Assembly: GCA_012934845.2 (NCBI GenBank)
Contig: WNNJ02001135.1
Location: 124,001 to 188,000, forward strand
Direction: 5' to 3'
Source of the DNA: Pomphorhynchus laevis
Lineage: Eukaryota; Acanthocephala; Palaeacanthocephala; Echinorhynchida; Pomphorhynchidae
DNA length: 64,000 nucleotides
Made by a program: the position numbers and the translations under genes. The notes under the pieces were generated by a model that did not search any database, was not told the origin of the DNA, and worked only from the letters and a program-made list of their open reading frames with translations. Shown in pieces: positions 10,950 to 22,069 of the stretch. Each line of letters opens with the position of its first letter. Position 1 is the stretch's first letter.

Positions 10950-12800
10950 TCTCTAGCGGAACTCGAACGGATGACTTCTTAAAACTACAAAGCACATGCA
11001 GACAGGTTGAGCGAACTCCCAAGACCGTTCAAGGATAGTTGAGAGAGTAAAGAGCTGATCCGTAGTTCCACGACCTGGACGAAAGCAGCAGTGTTCTTCT
11101 TGCAAATGTGCCTTACATATAGGCTGTATCCTTAACTCAAGAATTCTAGCAAACAGCTTACCAGTCTGGCTAAGAAGAGTGATACCTCCCATAATTGGAA
11201 CACACTCTTCTATCACCTTTCTTAATATCGGTACCACCACACCAGTTGTCTACTCATGAGGAACTTTGTCCGACTTCAATGAAACGTTGAAGACCCGTGC
11301 TAGCCACTTCATGCCAACAACGTCGAGAGCCTTAAGGGCTTTCTGTCGAATCTCGTTTACTCCAGAAGACTTGCCATTAAGAAGTTTTCCTCTTCCATAG
11401 AGATAAGCTCTTCCGTTAGTTCAAAGGCTCTACTTCTACAAGAGAAGGCATATCTATCAGATAAAAGAGACTTCTAAAATGCTCTTTCCAACAACCAAGA
11501 GTTCCTTCAATGTCAGACAGCATAGATCCTCTCTTGTCATAAACAGTTTGAGGGGTTTTCTGCTTTCCAACATGAGCATTCCTGATCGTTTTCCAGAACA
11601 TTTTCGAAGCTTACCTATAATCAAGTTCTAAGTGCTCTCCAAACTTCTCCAAATACTCGATACTTGTCTACAGCTTACACTGATTTATCTGACAAAGTTG
11701 CCTTATAAGCCAACTTCTTCTGTTGGACAAAATCTCTAATTTTTAGTGTCAACTAAGCAGTTAAAGTAATTCCTCCGCGAAAAGCACCCAAGGTCTTCGA
11801 GCCACAAATTTTCACAGTTGCTTTGGCAAGCAAGGATCTGAACACATCCAATTCCTTATCAATGCTCTTCACTTTTTCTGGCAACCAAGCGAAGTCCGCC
11901 CGGATAGAGCCAGAAAAAGGTTCTTTAACAGAAACATCAGCTAGACGCTCCAAACACGCCCTCACACAACTTTTGGGTTTACTAGGCTTGTCTAGCACCC
12001 GATCATGCCATCGAAGTTTACTAACTACAAGGCAGTGATCGGTTGACAGCTCAGCTCTTCTCATTACACGAGTGTCTAGAACATAACGTGGCAGATCAGA
12101 TGAAGCGATTACAAAATCGATCATTGATCTTTGACTTAGAGAATCATGATACCATGTGCATCTATGGATTTCCTTATGTTCAAACATGGTGTTCTTTATG
12201 CACAAATTGTTACGAGAACAAAAGTTTAATACTTCAACACCATTCGCATTCAAATCAGAGTCCGTTATCCCCAACACTCGCTTTCAAGTGCTACTGTCGC
12301 TACTAGCATGATCATTGAAGTCAACCTATAGAACGAGTGAATTTTTAACAAGAGTACTATCAAGCAGAGCCTGAAGATCTTCCACGAAGGGTACGTATTC
12401 CGAGATAATGTTGGAAGCATACGCACACACAACAGTTTTCCCCTTTCCCTCTTTGACTAAAAGTCTCAGAGACGCCTGCCTTTCGTTTACTGGGATAAAC
12501 CTCTCTAACACGAACGACAACTGAAAACTTGTATGTATCCCTACATCCGCCTGTCGTCGCTTTCCGGTGATAACTCCCGAATATTTCAAGGTATAATCTT
12601 AATCTAAAAGTTTAGTTCCAGTTTCAGAATAGTGAAGAGAAGTTACTCCGACTATTTCGAGACCGAAGCGAACCATCTCTTTAACTAATTCTGGTTCATT
12701 TCCAGCCATCGAAATGACATTCCACGTTCCTACATGAAAGTAGTCCGCTTCGGATGTTGATGCATCTTTCGCTGTCTCCGTATTACTGCCTGGTTACATA
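10950..12800 (-). mobile_element. RTE-like LINE (APE endonuclease + RT), truncated
   Basis: Read right to left. 12589-12326: RRQADVGIHTSFQLS and PVNERQASLRLLV...VVCAYASN, the middle of an apurinic-type endonuclease. 12277-11753: GITDSDLNANGVEVLNFCSRN, NTMFEHKEIHRCTWYH, RSMIDFVIASSDL and ELSTDHCLV, the C-terminal endonuclease motifs (terminal SDH-type box). 11601-11416: FWKTIRNAHVGKQKTPQ, the linker. 11240-10953: GITLLSQTGKLFARILE and CFRPGRGTTDQLF, the RT fingers. The RT palm is missing, so the 3' half is lost where it meets the 5' end of RLE copy A. Numerous frame breaks; old copy. Confidence 0.78.
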
Positions 12801-12829
12801 GCACCCGACAATAAAAATTCTTATTTAGC

Positions 12830-13090
12830 ATTCAATTTAATGCTAAATTCGAAAAATTTAATAATAAACAATTATTATATAATATAAAATAAATAATTGT
12901 TATAAGATTTTATATAATTTATATAAAGTTAAAATAAAAAATTGAAATTTAAAATAAACGTCATTTTCATGAATTGACTAATAAAAAACAGACGATGTTT
13001 CATAATAAATATTAGAGGTCAACAGGAATAACGGCCCCTATTAGGGGCCGAATCATGTTTCGGCCCCTATTCCTTAAAAATATTAAACGC
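12830..13090 (-). mobile_element. Naiad-type PLE 3' UTR remnant
   Basis: Matches the 3' flank shared by the other Naiad copies (TAATAAAAAACAGACGATGT..., ATTAGAGGTCA), then diverges into a GGCCCCTATTAGGGGCC hairpin. The ribozyme-like core of other copies is not kept here. Confidence 0.55.
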
Positions 13091-13145
13091 TTTACGATTT
13101 TAAGTGTCAGCTTTTTTATTTGGCAATGTTTGTATTTTATAAAAA

Positions 13146-13256
13146 GAAATAAAATAGGTTGGTTCAGTTGCTGATCTGAATTATAGAAAATGGCCGATTA
13201 GATGTCGACTTTCCTTACTGCTAAACGATGCTCCTTGATTCTTGTTAGTGTTTGAT
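13146..13256 (-). mobile_element. Canonical PLE GIY-YIG fragment, inverted copy
   Basis: About 103 bp here is the reverse complement, with a few mismatches, of 14178-14290. In sense it encodes RIKEHRLAVRKVD, the helix after the YIG strand of a PLE GIY-YIG endonuclease. Confidence 0.55.
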
Positions 13257-14099
13257 AATGAGTGTTTTTTATTTCTTATAAAATAAATAATTATATTTAT
13301 TAAAAATTCACTTCTAAACTACTCCTTGACTATTCTGTTTAACTATTATAAACTAAATTTTGCACTTCTAAACTACTCCAACAACTATGTGGTCCGTAAT
13401 CACCTGTTACCACCAGTCCACTCAAACTGAAAGCATTATTCATTCCAACAATTCTAAGACTGCCTTATGACAAATGAATCATCAATGATGATTCGTGACA
13501 ATAACCTCTTTGGTCTATTCACGTTTGTCAACACTTCCTCCTACAATAAAGGTGATAATATCAAGAATATACAGTAATATCCTTTGAATGCAGACTGTAG
13601 TATGAATCCTTGGTCTGTGTCACTAATTTTGAACTCCCGTTACAGTCGAATTCTTCCTAATGTAGCCGTGTTCAATAAAATCTAAGAAGAATACAATATA
13701 CTAGTTTAGAATAATATCTATATTTTGAGTTCTGAGGATACAGTCAATATACCAGCAGCACATATCAGCGACATTAATTCAAGTAATAAGACTAAGCAAT
13801 GTGGTAAGGAAGTCAATTGACTGCTAACCCTTTGAGTCTAGTATGTTGTGATGAAGCAGTCAATATACCAGCATCACATAACAGCGACATTGATTCAAAT
13901 AATGCCATAGTTGCAGACTTCTGTGTAATAGAAGAACAAGAAAACAGTGTGAAGCGCATCACATCCGGGATTCCTCTCGTTACGATCAAATATCCAGCGA
14001 TAACCGAAAACTAACAGTTTTTAAATAGTTGATAATGATCCATTATTGATAAAGAATTATTAGAGATGGATCAAAGAAAAAAGGAAATTATTTTTGATA

Positions 14100-14131
14100 T
14101 TTCGCTAACTTCTGTTAGTTAGCATCTTCAG
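14100..14131 (-). ncRNA. PLE hammerhead-like hairpin
   Basis: Minus-strand CTGAAGATG, then a CTAACT/AGTTAG stem, then CGAAA. It resembles the CUGANGA-stem-GAAA half of a hammerhead ribozyme as found in PLE terminal repeats, with one or two extra bases after the CUGANGA box. Same motif at 14346-14377 and 15085-15112. Activity cannot be judged. Confidence 0.4.
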
Positions 14132-14150
14132 AAAATTACCTAGTTTGTCC

Positions 14151-14160
14151 TATATAAAAG
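14151..14160 (+). promoter_or_regulatory. Possible TATA box in PLE repeat
   Basis: TATATAAAAG lies in the PLE direct repeat and recurs at 14401-14410 at the same repeat position. Its place inside a pseudo-LTR would suit a PLE promoter; sequence alone is weak evidence in an AT-rich region. Confidence 0.3.
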
Positions 14161-14388
14161 AGAACGCAATCAATTAAACAAATACTAACAAGAATCAAGG
14201 AGCATCGTTTAGCAGTAAGGAAAGTCGACATCTAATCGACCATTTTCTATAATTCAGATCAGCAACTGAACCTACCTATTTTATTAGAGATGGATCAAAG
14301 AATTATTAGAGATGGATCAAAGAAAAAAAGAAATTATTTTTGATATTTCGCTAGCTTCTGTTAGTTAGCATCTTCAGAAAATTACCCA

Positions 14389-14537
14389 CAGTTTGTCCTA
14401 TATAAAAGAGAACGCAATCAATTAAAGTTATTTTAAATGGTTGATACTGATCCATGATTGATAAACAATTATGGATCAGTATCAACCATTTAAAATAACT
14501 TTAATTGATTGCGTTCTCTTTTATATAGGACAAACTG
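14389..14537. repeat. Perfect 67-bp inverted repeat
   Basis: Left arm 14389-14455 and right arm 14471-14537 are exact reverse complements, with a 15-base spacer. The right arm runs straight into the GIY-YIG coding fragment; the left arm ends a pseudo-LTR-like repeat. It looks like a fold-back junction made when a PLE inserted with an inverted 5' piece. Confidence 0.95.
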
Positions 14538-14734
14538 GTAGGTTTTTAAAAACCAGAGTAAAAGAGCATCGCTCAGCCCTACGCACTACTGCCCACTCAG
14601 CTGTGGCTCAGCATGCCTTAAGTACAGGACACAATATTGATTTTGATAATGTTGAAGTTATCTATTCTGTCCAAAGAAAATTTAAAGGCGAATATGCGAG
14701 TCACTCTGGATCGAAGAATTTAAGCCTAGCTTAA
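14471..14734 (+). pseudogene. Canonical PLE GIY-YIG endonuclease fragment
   Basis: Open frame containing FYIGQTGRFLKTRVKEHRSA and HALSTGHNIDFDNVEVIY. This is the YIG half of a GIY-YIG nuclease with the conserved R and H spacing of PLE endonucleases and the following H...H-x-(I/F)DF block. The GIY strand is replaced by the inverted repeat and there is no RT directly upstream, so it is a fragment. Downstream, 14750-14950 is its 3' UTR ending in a CTGATGA...GAAA hairpin. Confidence 0.7.
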
Positions 14735-14906
14735 ATGAGAATGATGGCTACCGTCTAATTCAAAATCGGGATTGATCATCGTTCTTTGTAAAGTTTGCTA
14801 ACACATGCGTAGACATGACAGCACAACGTAAGCACCTACCTAATGTGCATCTTTGTTTTTACATGTTTTCTTTTTATATCCTTAACATTTTACTTGTTTC
14901 AGATTT

Positions 14907-14935
14907 CTGATGATGATTCCAAACTGGAATCGAAA
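14907..14935 (+). ncRNA. PLE 3' hammerhead-like hairpin
   Basis: CTGATGA (14907-14913), one extra T, then a perfect 6-bp stem GATTCC/GGAATC around AAACT, then GAAA (14932-14935). This has the two conserved strands and stem II of a hammerhead, except for the extra base after CTGATGA. The short AAAATT/AATTTT pairing that follows could act as a minimal stem III. Confidence 0.5.
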
Positions 14936-15379
14936 ATTCAATAAATTTTCTACCTCATGCGAGGCGTCTTGTCATTTCAATTTTGATCGAAAGCTAACAG
15001 TTTTTAAATAGTTGATAATGATTCATTATCGATAAATAATTATTGGAGCTGGATCAAAGAAAAGAGGAAATTATTTTATTGATATTTCGCTAACTTCCGT
15101 AAGCACCTTCAGAAAATTACTGAAGATGAAAATTACTGAAAATTACTTTAATTTTCTGAAAATGCTAAAAATGAGAAATAGCAAGCGTGAGTTTACACGT
15201 GTTTGTCTTCGTCAAGACGTTTTTCCAAACAATACGATGGTTGATACCAATATTCACCCATATTATTAATATGATGCGACAATATGATGTGACATGATGT
15301 GAGAGTGATTTATGAACATATTTTGTATTACCCACATCCACCTCAAGTATTATCACTAAATCCAATTTTACTAATTGGT

Positions 15380-15590
15380 CCACAATTACTGTGAAGGATG
15401 AACAATGTACTCTCTTAAATCTTGGATCTGACTATGCCCTTCCATCTAGAACAAAAGATGTATCTTTGCCAGCAGGGATTGAAGTTTTCCAAAGTGACTG
15501 TTCTTCAATAACAGGCAATTCATTACAATGTCAGAGATTGGTTAAGTCTAGTCTTTCCCGTGTCACCGCCAATGCTTGAATTCGTGTTAG
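15380..15590 (+). pseudogene. Possible PLE N-terminal fragment
   Basis: Frame from 15391: LLNLGSDYALPSRTKDVSLP. It resembles the 'LLNLG.xFA.P' block near the N-terminus of canonical PLE proteins and lies just after the PLE fragments of 13.1-15.1 kb. Weak match; it could be unrelated. Confidence 0.4.
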
Positions 15591-15599
15591 TTCGTTAAT

Positions 15600-16300
15600 T
15601 AGAGGTGTCATAGCATCCCATAGTAATAATCCTGATATTCCTGTTTGCAGAGCAGGTAAGGCGAGTCTTTAGTAATGGTTTATACAAGTGAGTATGAAGA
15701 TGAATGTTTTTCGGTTGATATCGGACATTCGAAAGTTTAGTCTACATAATATGTAATGACCTTACTAAAAAAACGAGTACAGACACTGAATAAATTATTA
15801 TTTGATTTAAGAAAAGTGGTAATATAACTGAACATGAGTACTTGAAAAACATCGCAGTGAAGCGAATCCAGCATTCATGTATCTAACAGCTAACGTACAT
15901 TAAGTATCACATGTATACATACCAATTTTCGCATCATATGGGATTTATAATCATGCATTATCGAAAAATATTAATTATTTCTTCAAAAAAACTATCATCA
16001 CCCCTGGTTCTCTGCCATCCGAAATGGTGCTGATTGTGTAAGAATGTGACTTGATGTAGATTTACCTTCCGAATATTGTATGGGTAGCTTTGCTGCGATT
16101 TCGATGTTTACTGACGTTCCATTAAGTCAATCGGTCATTATGGTGCTGAATTTCTCGCCAGTAACTGCAAAACCTGGAAGTTAAATGTGATAAAATGGCA
16201 GAAACTTTTATGGATTTGTACCCAATAATCAATTTTTTTATTTAGAGACAAGTTATTTGAACAGGCTTTGCAGTGATCGTCTTCTTTATATTTTGGTTTT
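15600..16300. other. No gene recognised
   Basis: Between a PLE remnant and the 5' end of RLE copy B. I see no supported ORF, RNA gene or strong repeat in these ~700 bases. Confidence 0.4.
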
Positions 16301-16309
16301 TTTTTAAAC

Positions 16310-19300
16310 TTTCTTGATAAATAACTACTTACAATATTAACTACTTACAATCTAATATACATACATTGTCCTGCTTTATTCAAACAAGAAGCTTAAACAC
16401 ACAATTCTAACTACCTACATCATCCCGTGATATAAGGGCTCTGGCGTTTAAGAACTCAATAGCCAAAACACCGAGCAACAGCCCTCACATATGTCAATAA
16501 AAGACAAGGCGTGATATTAAACGAAGACGCACGTCCAGAACACTTCCCGGGGAGCGTAATTTAAGGCCACACGAGCCGAGCAACGAGTCATTCAAATAGT
16601 GGTCGTTGACACTTACAATCGAAAGTTTTATGGCAATAGCCTGTTTGATGCCGCTTGGCAAACCTGGCTCCGAATCGAAGTGCTGCGGGTGTAATGGGGC
16701 GATTGCACGTTGTAAAGGTTGTAGCTGCGCTCGGGCGAAAAAATCTTGTGTAAACTGTGCGGGAACCCACTGTACGCGTAAACGGTTACCACCAAACCTT
16801 CTACAAGATCAAGTAATGAATGAAAGAGAACCAACTTCAACAAGATATGCACATGCACAACCCATCTCTTCGATCAGGGCTTCGGATCAGGTGCCAGAAT
16901 GCTCTTCGAGTGTGAATACGAATCTATCGATTGACGAAATTTATTATATAGTTGTGCAATGGAAACCCAATGCTCTCGATCTGCCTATTTGCAACGCAGC
17001 TGGTAGGTTTGTCCATTTGTTGGCCGATTTTTACAGAATGGCATCCAGTGATGAACAACATTCGAACCTCAACGCACTAAAAATGGCGACTGTTTGCACT
17101 CGCTGTATACTTCAACGAATCCCATCTAGAAAGACAGCAGTAATAAGGAAAGTTATGATCACAGATTAAACCTATGGATGGATGGGAACTCAGTGAACTA
17201 TTTAATGACGCAGACACCTTGCAGAGGTGCCTTCAATTGAAATGGTCCAGGCCAGTCCAGTCAAACTAGATCAAAAGATACTGCAATTTAATAAGTAAGG
17301 GTAGAATAACGGCGGCGACTTGTTTGCTTGCAGACGACGAAAATAATGACTTACTTCGTCCAGATACAGTTATCAACGATAAAACCGTAATGTGCCATCT
17401 GGAAGACCTTCATCCGAATGCCAAGGAAATCAATACTTAGGCGTTACTGGCATGCATGTTACTTCAGGCTGTACCGCATCACTTCACAAGATTCCTGAAA
17501 ATTGACTCTTCCTCCAAATTCGTTCTGATCGCGCAGTGTCGGGATCAGCAAGCCCTTCAGGAGTTGACGCTATATCGTGGAGGCGCATGCTAACTGTTTT
17601 TGCAAGCATTCTGGCGGATTGGCTGAGGCGATGGCAGCACTAGCGACTCGCATTGTAACTGTAAAATTACCCACCGAAACTCTCGAAGCCTTCGTGGCTT
17701 GCCGGTTAGTAGCATTACCTAAGAAAAAAGGAGGAATCCGACAAATTGGTATTGCAGAAGTAGGTCGCCGTATCATCAGTAAAGCTATTCTCAACGTCAT
17801 CAAACCGGATCTACAAGACGTTGCGGGCAATATTCAAATCTGTGCGTCACAACGCAGTGGGCTAGAATTCGCTGCACACTCGTTACGTGACGATTTGGTG
17901 AGTAATACTGTGTTTGGAATGCTATGTATGGATGCTAGCAACGCATTTAACAACTCGAATCGACGTGTGTCCATTCAAAATATGCGATTTATCTGTCCAG
18001 CGTTGGCATGCACGTTCGACAACGTGTATTCTATTGACGCTCAACTTGTTCTGGGAGTCGACACTTTATATACCCGAGAGGGAATAACTCAAGGGATGCA
18101 TTAGCAATGGCCGTGTTTGCTATGGCTTTGATACCATTCATTCAAATTGTAAGCGAAAAAAGTCCGGAAATAACCCAAAGGTGTTATGCGGATGATGCAA
18201 ATTTTGTTGGTCCACCGCGAACGCTTGGAAAAAGGATTTATTTTAACGTGGCAAATGCGTGCCAGCGCACGCTTACATGACCACAACAAAACAAGACTGT
18301 GAATCAGGTGTCGAGAAGGTGTGAACGGAGGAGGTGTTTGAATGTGATAAAGGAGGGAGCGCGGCGGACGTCGAGAGGGAGTTGATTCCAGGCGAGTGAG
18401 GCGGCGACGAGGAAGGATCGGAGACCGTAGTTGTTGGAGTAATTAGGAACGTGGAGTAAGAGGGTATGACATGAACGAAGCGAAAGCGAGGTGGGGCGAG
18501 TGTCGTCTAAGAAAGGAAGGTTGATGAAGGATGGGGAGCCGACAGCAATGAAACGAAAAGTAACGAAAAGGCGGAATTTGATGCGGATGTGGATGGTGGG
18601 CCAGGAGAGTTGGGCAAAATATGTGGATGTGTGGTCGAAGCGACGGAGACGAAAGAGCACTCGAACGGCGGTGTTGATTATTCGTTGTAGGGGTAGGATG
18701 ATGGATTTTGGAGAATTGGCGAAAATGCTAAGGCAGTAATCGATTTTAGGGAAAAGAAGCGATGAAAGAAGAGACATACAAGAACGGAAGTCGATAAGGG
18801 GGCGGATACGGCGGATGTCACGGAGAATTAAGTTAGATGAGCGGACCTTGTCACGGACGAAGGGTTTAAGGGAAAGGTGATCATCGAAATGGAAGCCTAA
18901 GAAAGTGATATTGTGGACTATGGCGATGATCGATGAGGCAAACTATACAGTGGGAGGAGATATGTTTGGTTTACGGGGAAGGATCCACATTATTTTGGAC
19001 TTTTCGGGGTTTAGAACGAGATGGAGATTGGAGAGACGTTTGTAGATAGAAGAAAGACAGTTGGAGGCAGAAATGCCGATATCGTGTATGCGATGTGCGG
19101 GTTCATGAGCATAGATTAGAATGTCATCGGCGTATTGCATGACGTTAAAGGAGTAAGGTTTGATAAACGGAGAGAGATCGCCAAGCAGAAGAGAGAAAAG
19201 CAGGGGACCTAGGACTGAACCTTGTGAGACCCCGCAAAAAATAGAGATGGGAGGGGAGGATGATGAATTAGAACAGACGCGAAAGGAACGGTCGGATAGA

Positions 19301-21740
19301 TATGAGGCGAACCATGCTACGGAGGAGGAAGAAAAGCCGTAATCATAACGAAGGCGAGAAAGGAGGACGGAGTGGTCGACAATGTCGAATGCGGAGGAGA
19401 GGTCGAGGGAGATGAGAACACTATATAGAGCCTTGTCTCGAGAAATGAGTAAGTCGTTGTACACTTTTATGCATGCGATTTCTGTCGAGTGATTAGAGCG
19501 GAAAGCGGATTGGAAAGGAGGGTACAGATTGGATAAGGAGAGATAAGCGTTGATTTGTATTAAGATGAGGCGTTCTAAGAGCTTAGAAAGAGTAGGGAGT
19601 AGTGAAATGGGGCGATAGCTAGAAGGAAGGGAGGGGTCGAGCGATTGTTTCTTAAGGAGGGGACGAACGATTGCGGATTTCCAGTGTGAAGGGAAGATAC
19701 GACTGCGGATGGACGAGTTAAACAAGGTTGTGAGAAATGAGGATATCGATGAGCATATAGATTTTAATATGTGAGTAGGCAGGGGATCGGCAGGTGAGGT
19801 TTTGTTGGTCAAGGACATGAGGACAGATGATACTTCTGTAGGTGAGACAGGGAGAAGATGAAAGAGTTCCGGAAGGATGAGAGTAGATACTTCTGATCGG
19901 TAGAGTGGGATAGGATGAAGACCGGGGTGTGAGAGAGCAGCGTGGATACTTTAGTCTGGAGAAATGACGAATAATCATTGGCATTGATGTTGCACGGCGA
20001 AGAGGAGCGAGCAAGGATTGAGTTAAAAGTATGCCAGAGAGTCTTAGAGTTGAATGAAGTGATGATTTTATGCTGCCAGAAGGAGTTGCATTTGGTACGT
20101 AGTAGGTTGTTATGAGACCGGCGAAGAGCAAGATAGGAATCACGGCCTAGAGCAAGATAGGAATCACGGAAAAGTATGGAGAATATTGATGCAATATGAA
20201 CCAGACTATGGATACTTCGTGAATTCGACTAAAACTTATCTACTTCTTCATGACCAACGAGGTAAAGCGGTTACAACATTCCCTAATGTAGACATAAGGT
20301 ATGATGGCTGCAGCATTCTCGGATCCGCAATTGCAACGAAAGAATTTATGGACAAAACCATAATAGATCTAGTAGATGGATTTGTAAGACTGGTTAGTCA
20401 GTTTCGCGATGTATGCTAGGTTGACCCTCATATAGCGTTTGCCTGTCTAGTGCATTCAATTCAATGGAAATGGTCTCATTTGCTTAGAACGACTAGATGT
20501 CGTGAAGATCAACTTTGTTCGCTGCACGTTGCTACAGTTGATGATATTCTATGCGGACTTACAAAACAAAAGCTAAGTAAAGGATTGAAAGTTATTTTGA
20601 CCTAACCCATCAACCAGGGTGGTATCGGGATCATGGATCCTTTGTTTACCTGTGTAATGGAATATGACGCCTCTCAAAGAATTCGCTCCACTTACAGATT
20701 GGAGGTTGGCGGAGATAGATTAAGGCAACACCAACTAGTAACTTGCAGACTAATTGCAATATCAAAGAAAGAGGCTTTTACGGCTTGCCTCATCAAAGCC
20801 AAGAAAAGTGTGAATGAAAATATAGTACAGTACCTTTACTATAGTGTGGCATTCGGAACATCGACATGGTTTAGCGAATTCCCAATCGATCACGAAAATT
20901 CTCATCTATCGGCCAACGAATTTCAGGACATTTTGGCCATGATTTATGCATGTCAGCCTGCAAACTTACCAGCAATATGCGTTTACAACTCGGAAACAAG
21001 CATTCCACATCTTCTTTCGTGTAAACGAGGAGGTTTCCAAATTGTCCGCCACAATATTATAAGGGACATTATTGCTCGGGAATTATCTTCAGTGTGCAGC
21101 GGAGTAGGGATCGAGCCTGTCTTGGATCAAGTGAATGATAGCATCATCTTCTAATCGTCCACAACTTGTCGCGATGTGGAAGCGCGACTCGATATTGTAT
21201 GCTGCGGACTATACCATAGACGATTCGAGCGAACGTTTTTTGACGTTGCTATTTTTAACCACCGTGCTGTTTCGTACTCTGCGTCGATGTCAAGTTCATT
21301 CAATTATAATGAAGAGAGAAAAATATACAAATATGATAAGCGTGTGTCGGATATTGAAATAGGAACATTAATTCCGCTGGTTATTTCCACCTCGGGCGGC
21401 ATTGGTATGGGTGCACGACGAGTACTTTAACAAATCGCGAGGCTGCAATCCATGAATTCAGAAGACAAAACCTACGCCGAATGAATTTGTCGCTTGAAAC
21501 GAGTAATCGGGTTTGACCTATGTCGAGCTGCATCAATGTGCATCAGGGGTCATCGTTCGATCCGGGATCGCCCTGACAGAAGTAGCGTGTTTGCCAGGGC
21601 CTTTCACCCTATGTCAAAATGACCCGCTGAACATGGTCATAATCATTAAGATTAAAATTTTGCTTATTTCGCGAAAATTTTTAAATGGCCCATTTGCGGG
21701 AACCGTTTTTCCTGTACAAAGCTTGAAATAAATATATTAT
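16310..21740 (+). mobile_element. RLE LINE family I, copy B (with nested CR1)
   Basis: Family I element in two parts. 5' UTR with repeated AACTACTTACAAT from ~16320; likely start ATG 16648 (MPLGKPGSE). The Cys cluster follows (CCGCNG...CKGCSCAR...CVNC...C). RT in 17577-18235: VACRLVALPKKKGGIRQIGIAEV, ASQRSGLEFAAHS, CMDASNAFNNSNRRV, YTREGITQG, then (frame-shifted) CYADDANFVGPPRTLGK. The CR1 at 18236-20166 interrupts exactly here, and the frame continues at 20167 as VWRILMQYEPDYGYFVNSTKT. The C-terminal part has SANEFQDILAM...IVRHNIIRDIIARELSS (20900-21100) and, in a shifted frame, ARLDIVCCG...TFFDVAIFNH (21176-21260) of the nuclease. Several breaks; inactive. Confidence 0.8.
18236..20166 (-). 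mobile_element. CR1-like LINE copy 2, nested in RLE copy B
   Basis: Longest CR1 copy here, 5'-truncated. Sense is leftwards. 20143-19718 is a frame-shifted upstream region. 19818-18943 is an open 291-codon block: SSYRPISLLPTLSKLLERLI, QSAFRSNHSTEIACIK, LDLSSAFDIVDHSVLL, GVSQGSVLGPLLFS, MQYADDILIYA. One break, then 18777-18304 with the C-terminal WNQLPLDVRRAPSF tail. The 3' end is ...GCCACGTTAAAATAAATCC, as in copy 1. Flanked by the short repeat GGAAAA, which fits a target-site duplication. A ~23-bp unit (GAGCAAGATAGGAATCACG) is duplicated at its 5' end (20125-20170). Confidence 0.88.
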
Positions 21741-21749
21741 CATTTAAAA

Positions 21750-21960
21750 AATTAGGAAGAATAGGAACCTTAATTCCTTTCGTAGTTTCCACATCAGGCG
21801 GACTAGCAAAGGAGACAAGTGTTTTCATTAAGAGACTAGCAACTCTCGCATCAGTGAACGATCCATCCTCCTATGGCAAAAATGTATGTTCGCTGCGACA
21901 ATGTATAGGTGTAGCACTAACAAAAGCAAACGCCTGGTGTCTGAAATGAGACCTAAAAAA
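21750..21960 (+). mobile_element. RLE LINE family I, 3' fragment
   Basis: Encodes IGTLIPFVVSTSGGLAKETS...SLRQCIGVALTKANAWCL, the C-terminus of a family I nuclease protein. It is a second 3' end lying just after copy B, truncated just upstream of these motifs. Confidence 0.7.
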
Positions 21961-22069
21961 CACTCTCGTATTTGTTATAACTAAAATATTTAGAGGATAA
22001 ACGATACTTATTATTAGTATTACAAGTTATACTAAAACGTTATACTAGTTATACTAGTGGTAAACCTTC

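Larger units (their letters stand above)
13998..15120 (+). repeat. PLE pseudo-LTR-like direct repeats (three copies)
   Basis: A ~120-175 bp sequence (GATGGATCAAAGAAAA...ATATTTCGCTAAC...CTTCAGAAAATTAC) occurs at about 14003-14179, 14290-14425 and 14990-15120 in the same orientation; the first two continue into CCTATATAAAAGAGAACGC. Tandem and partly inverted terminal copies of this kind ('pLTRs') are characteristic of Penelope-like elements. Each copy contains, on the minus strand, a CTGAAGATG...CGAAA hairpin. Confidence 0.65.

Noticed and set aside
15165-15383. 72-codon minus-strand ORF
   Set aside because: No recognisable motif, codon use like the AT-rich background, and it overlaps PLE-derived DNA.
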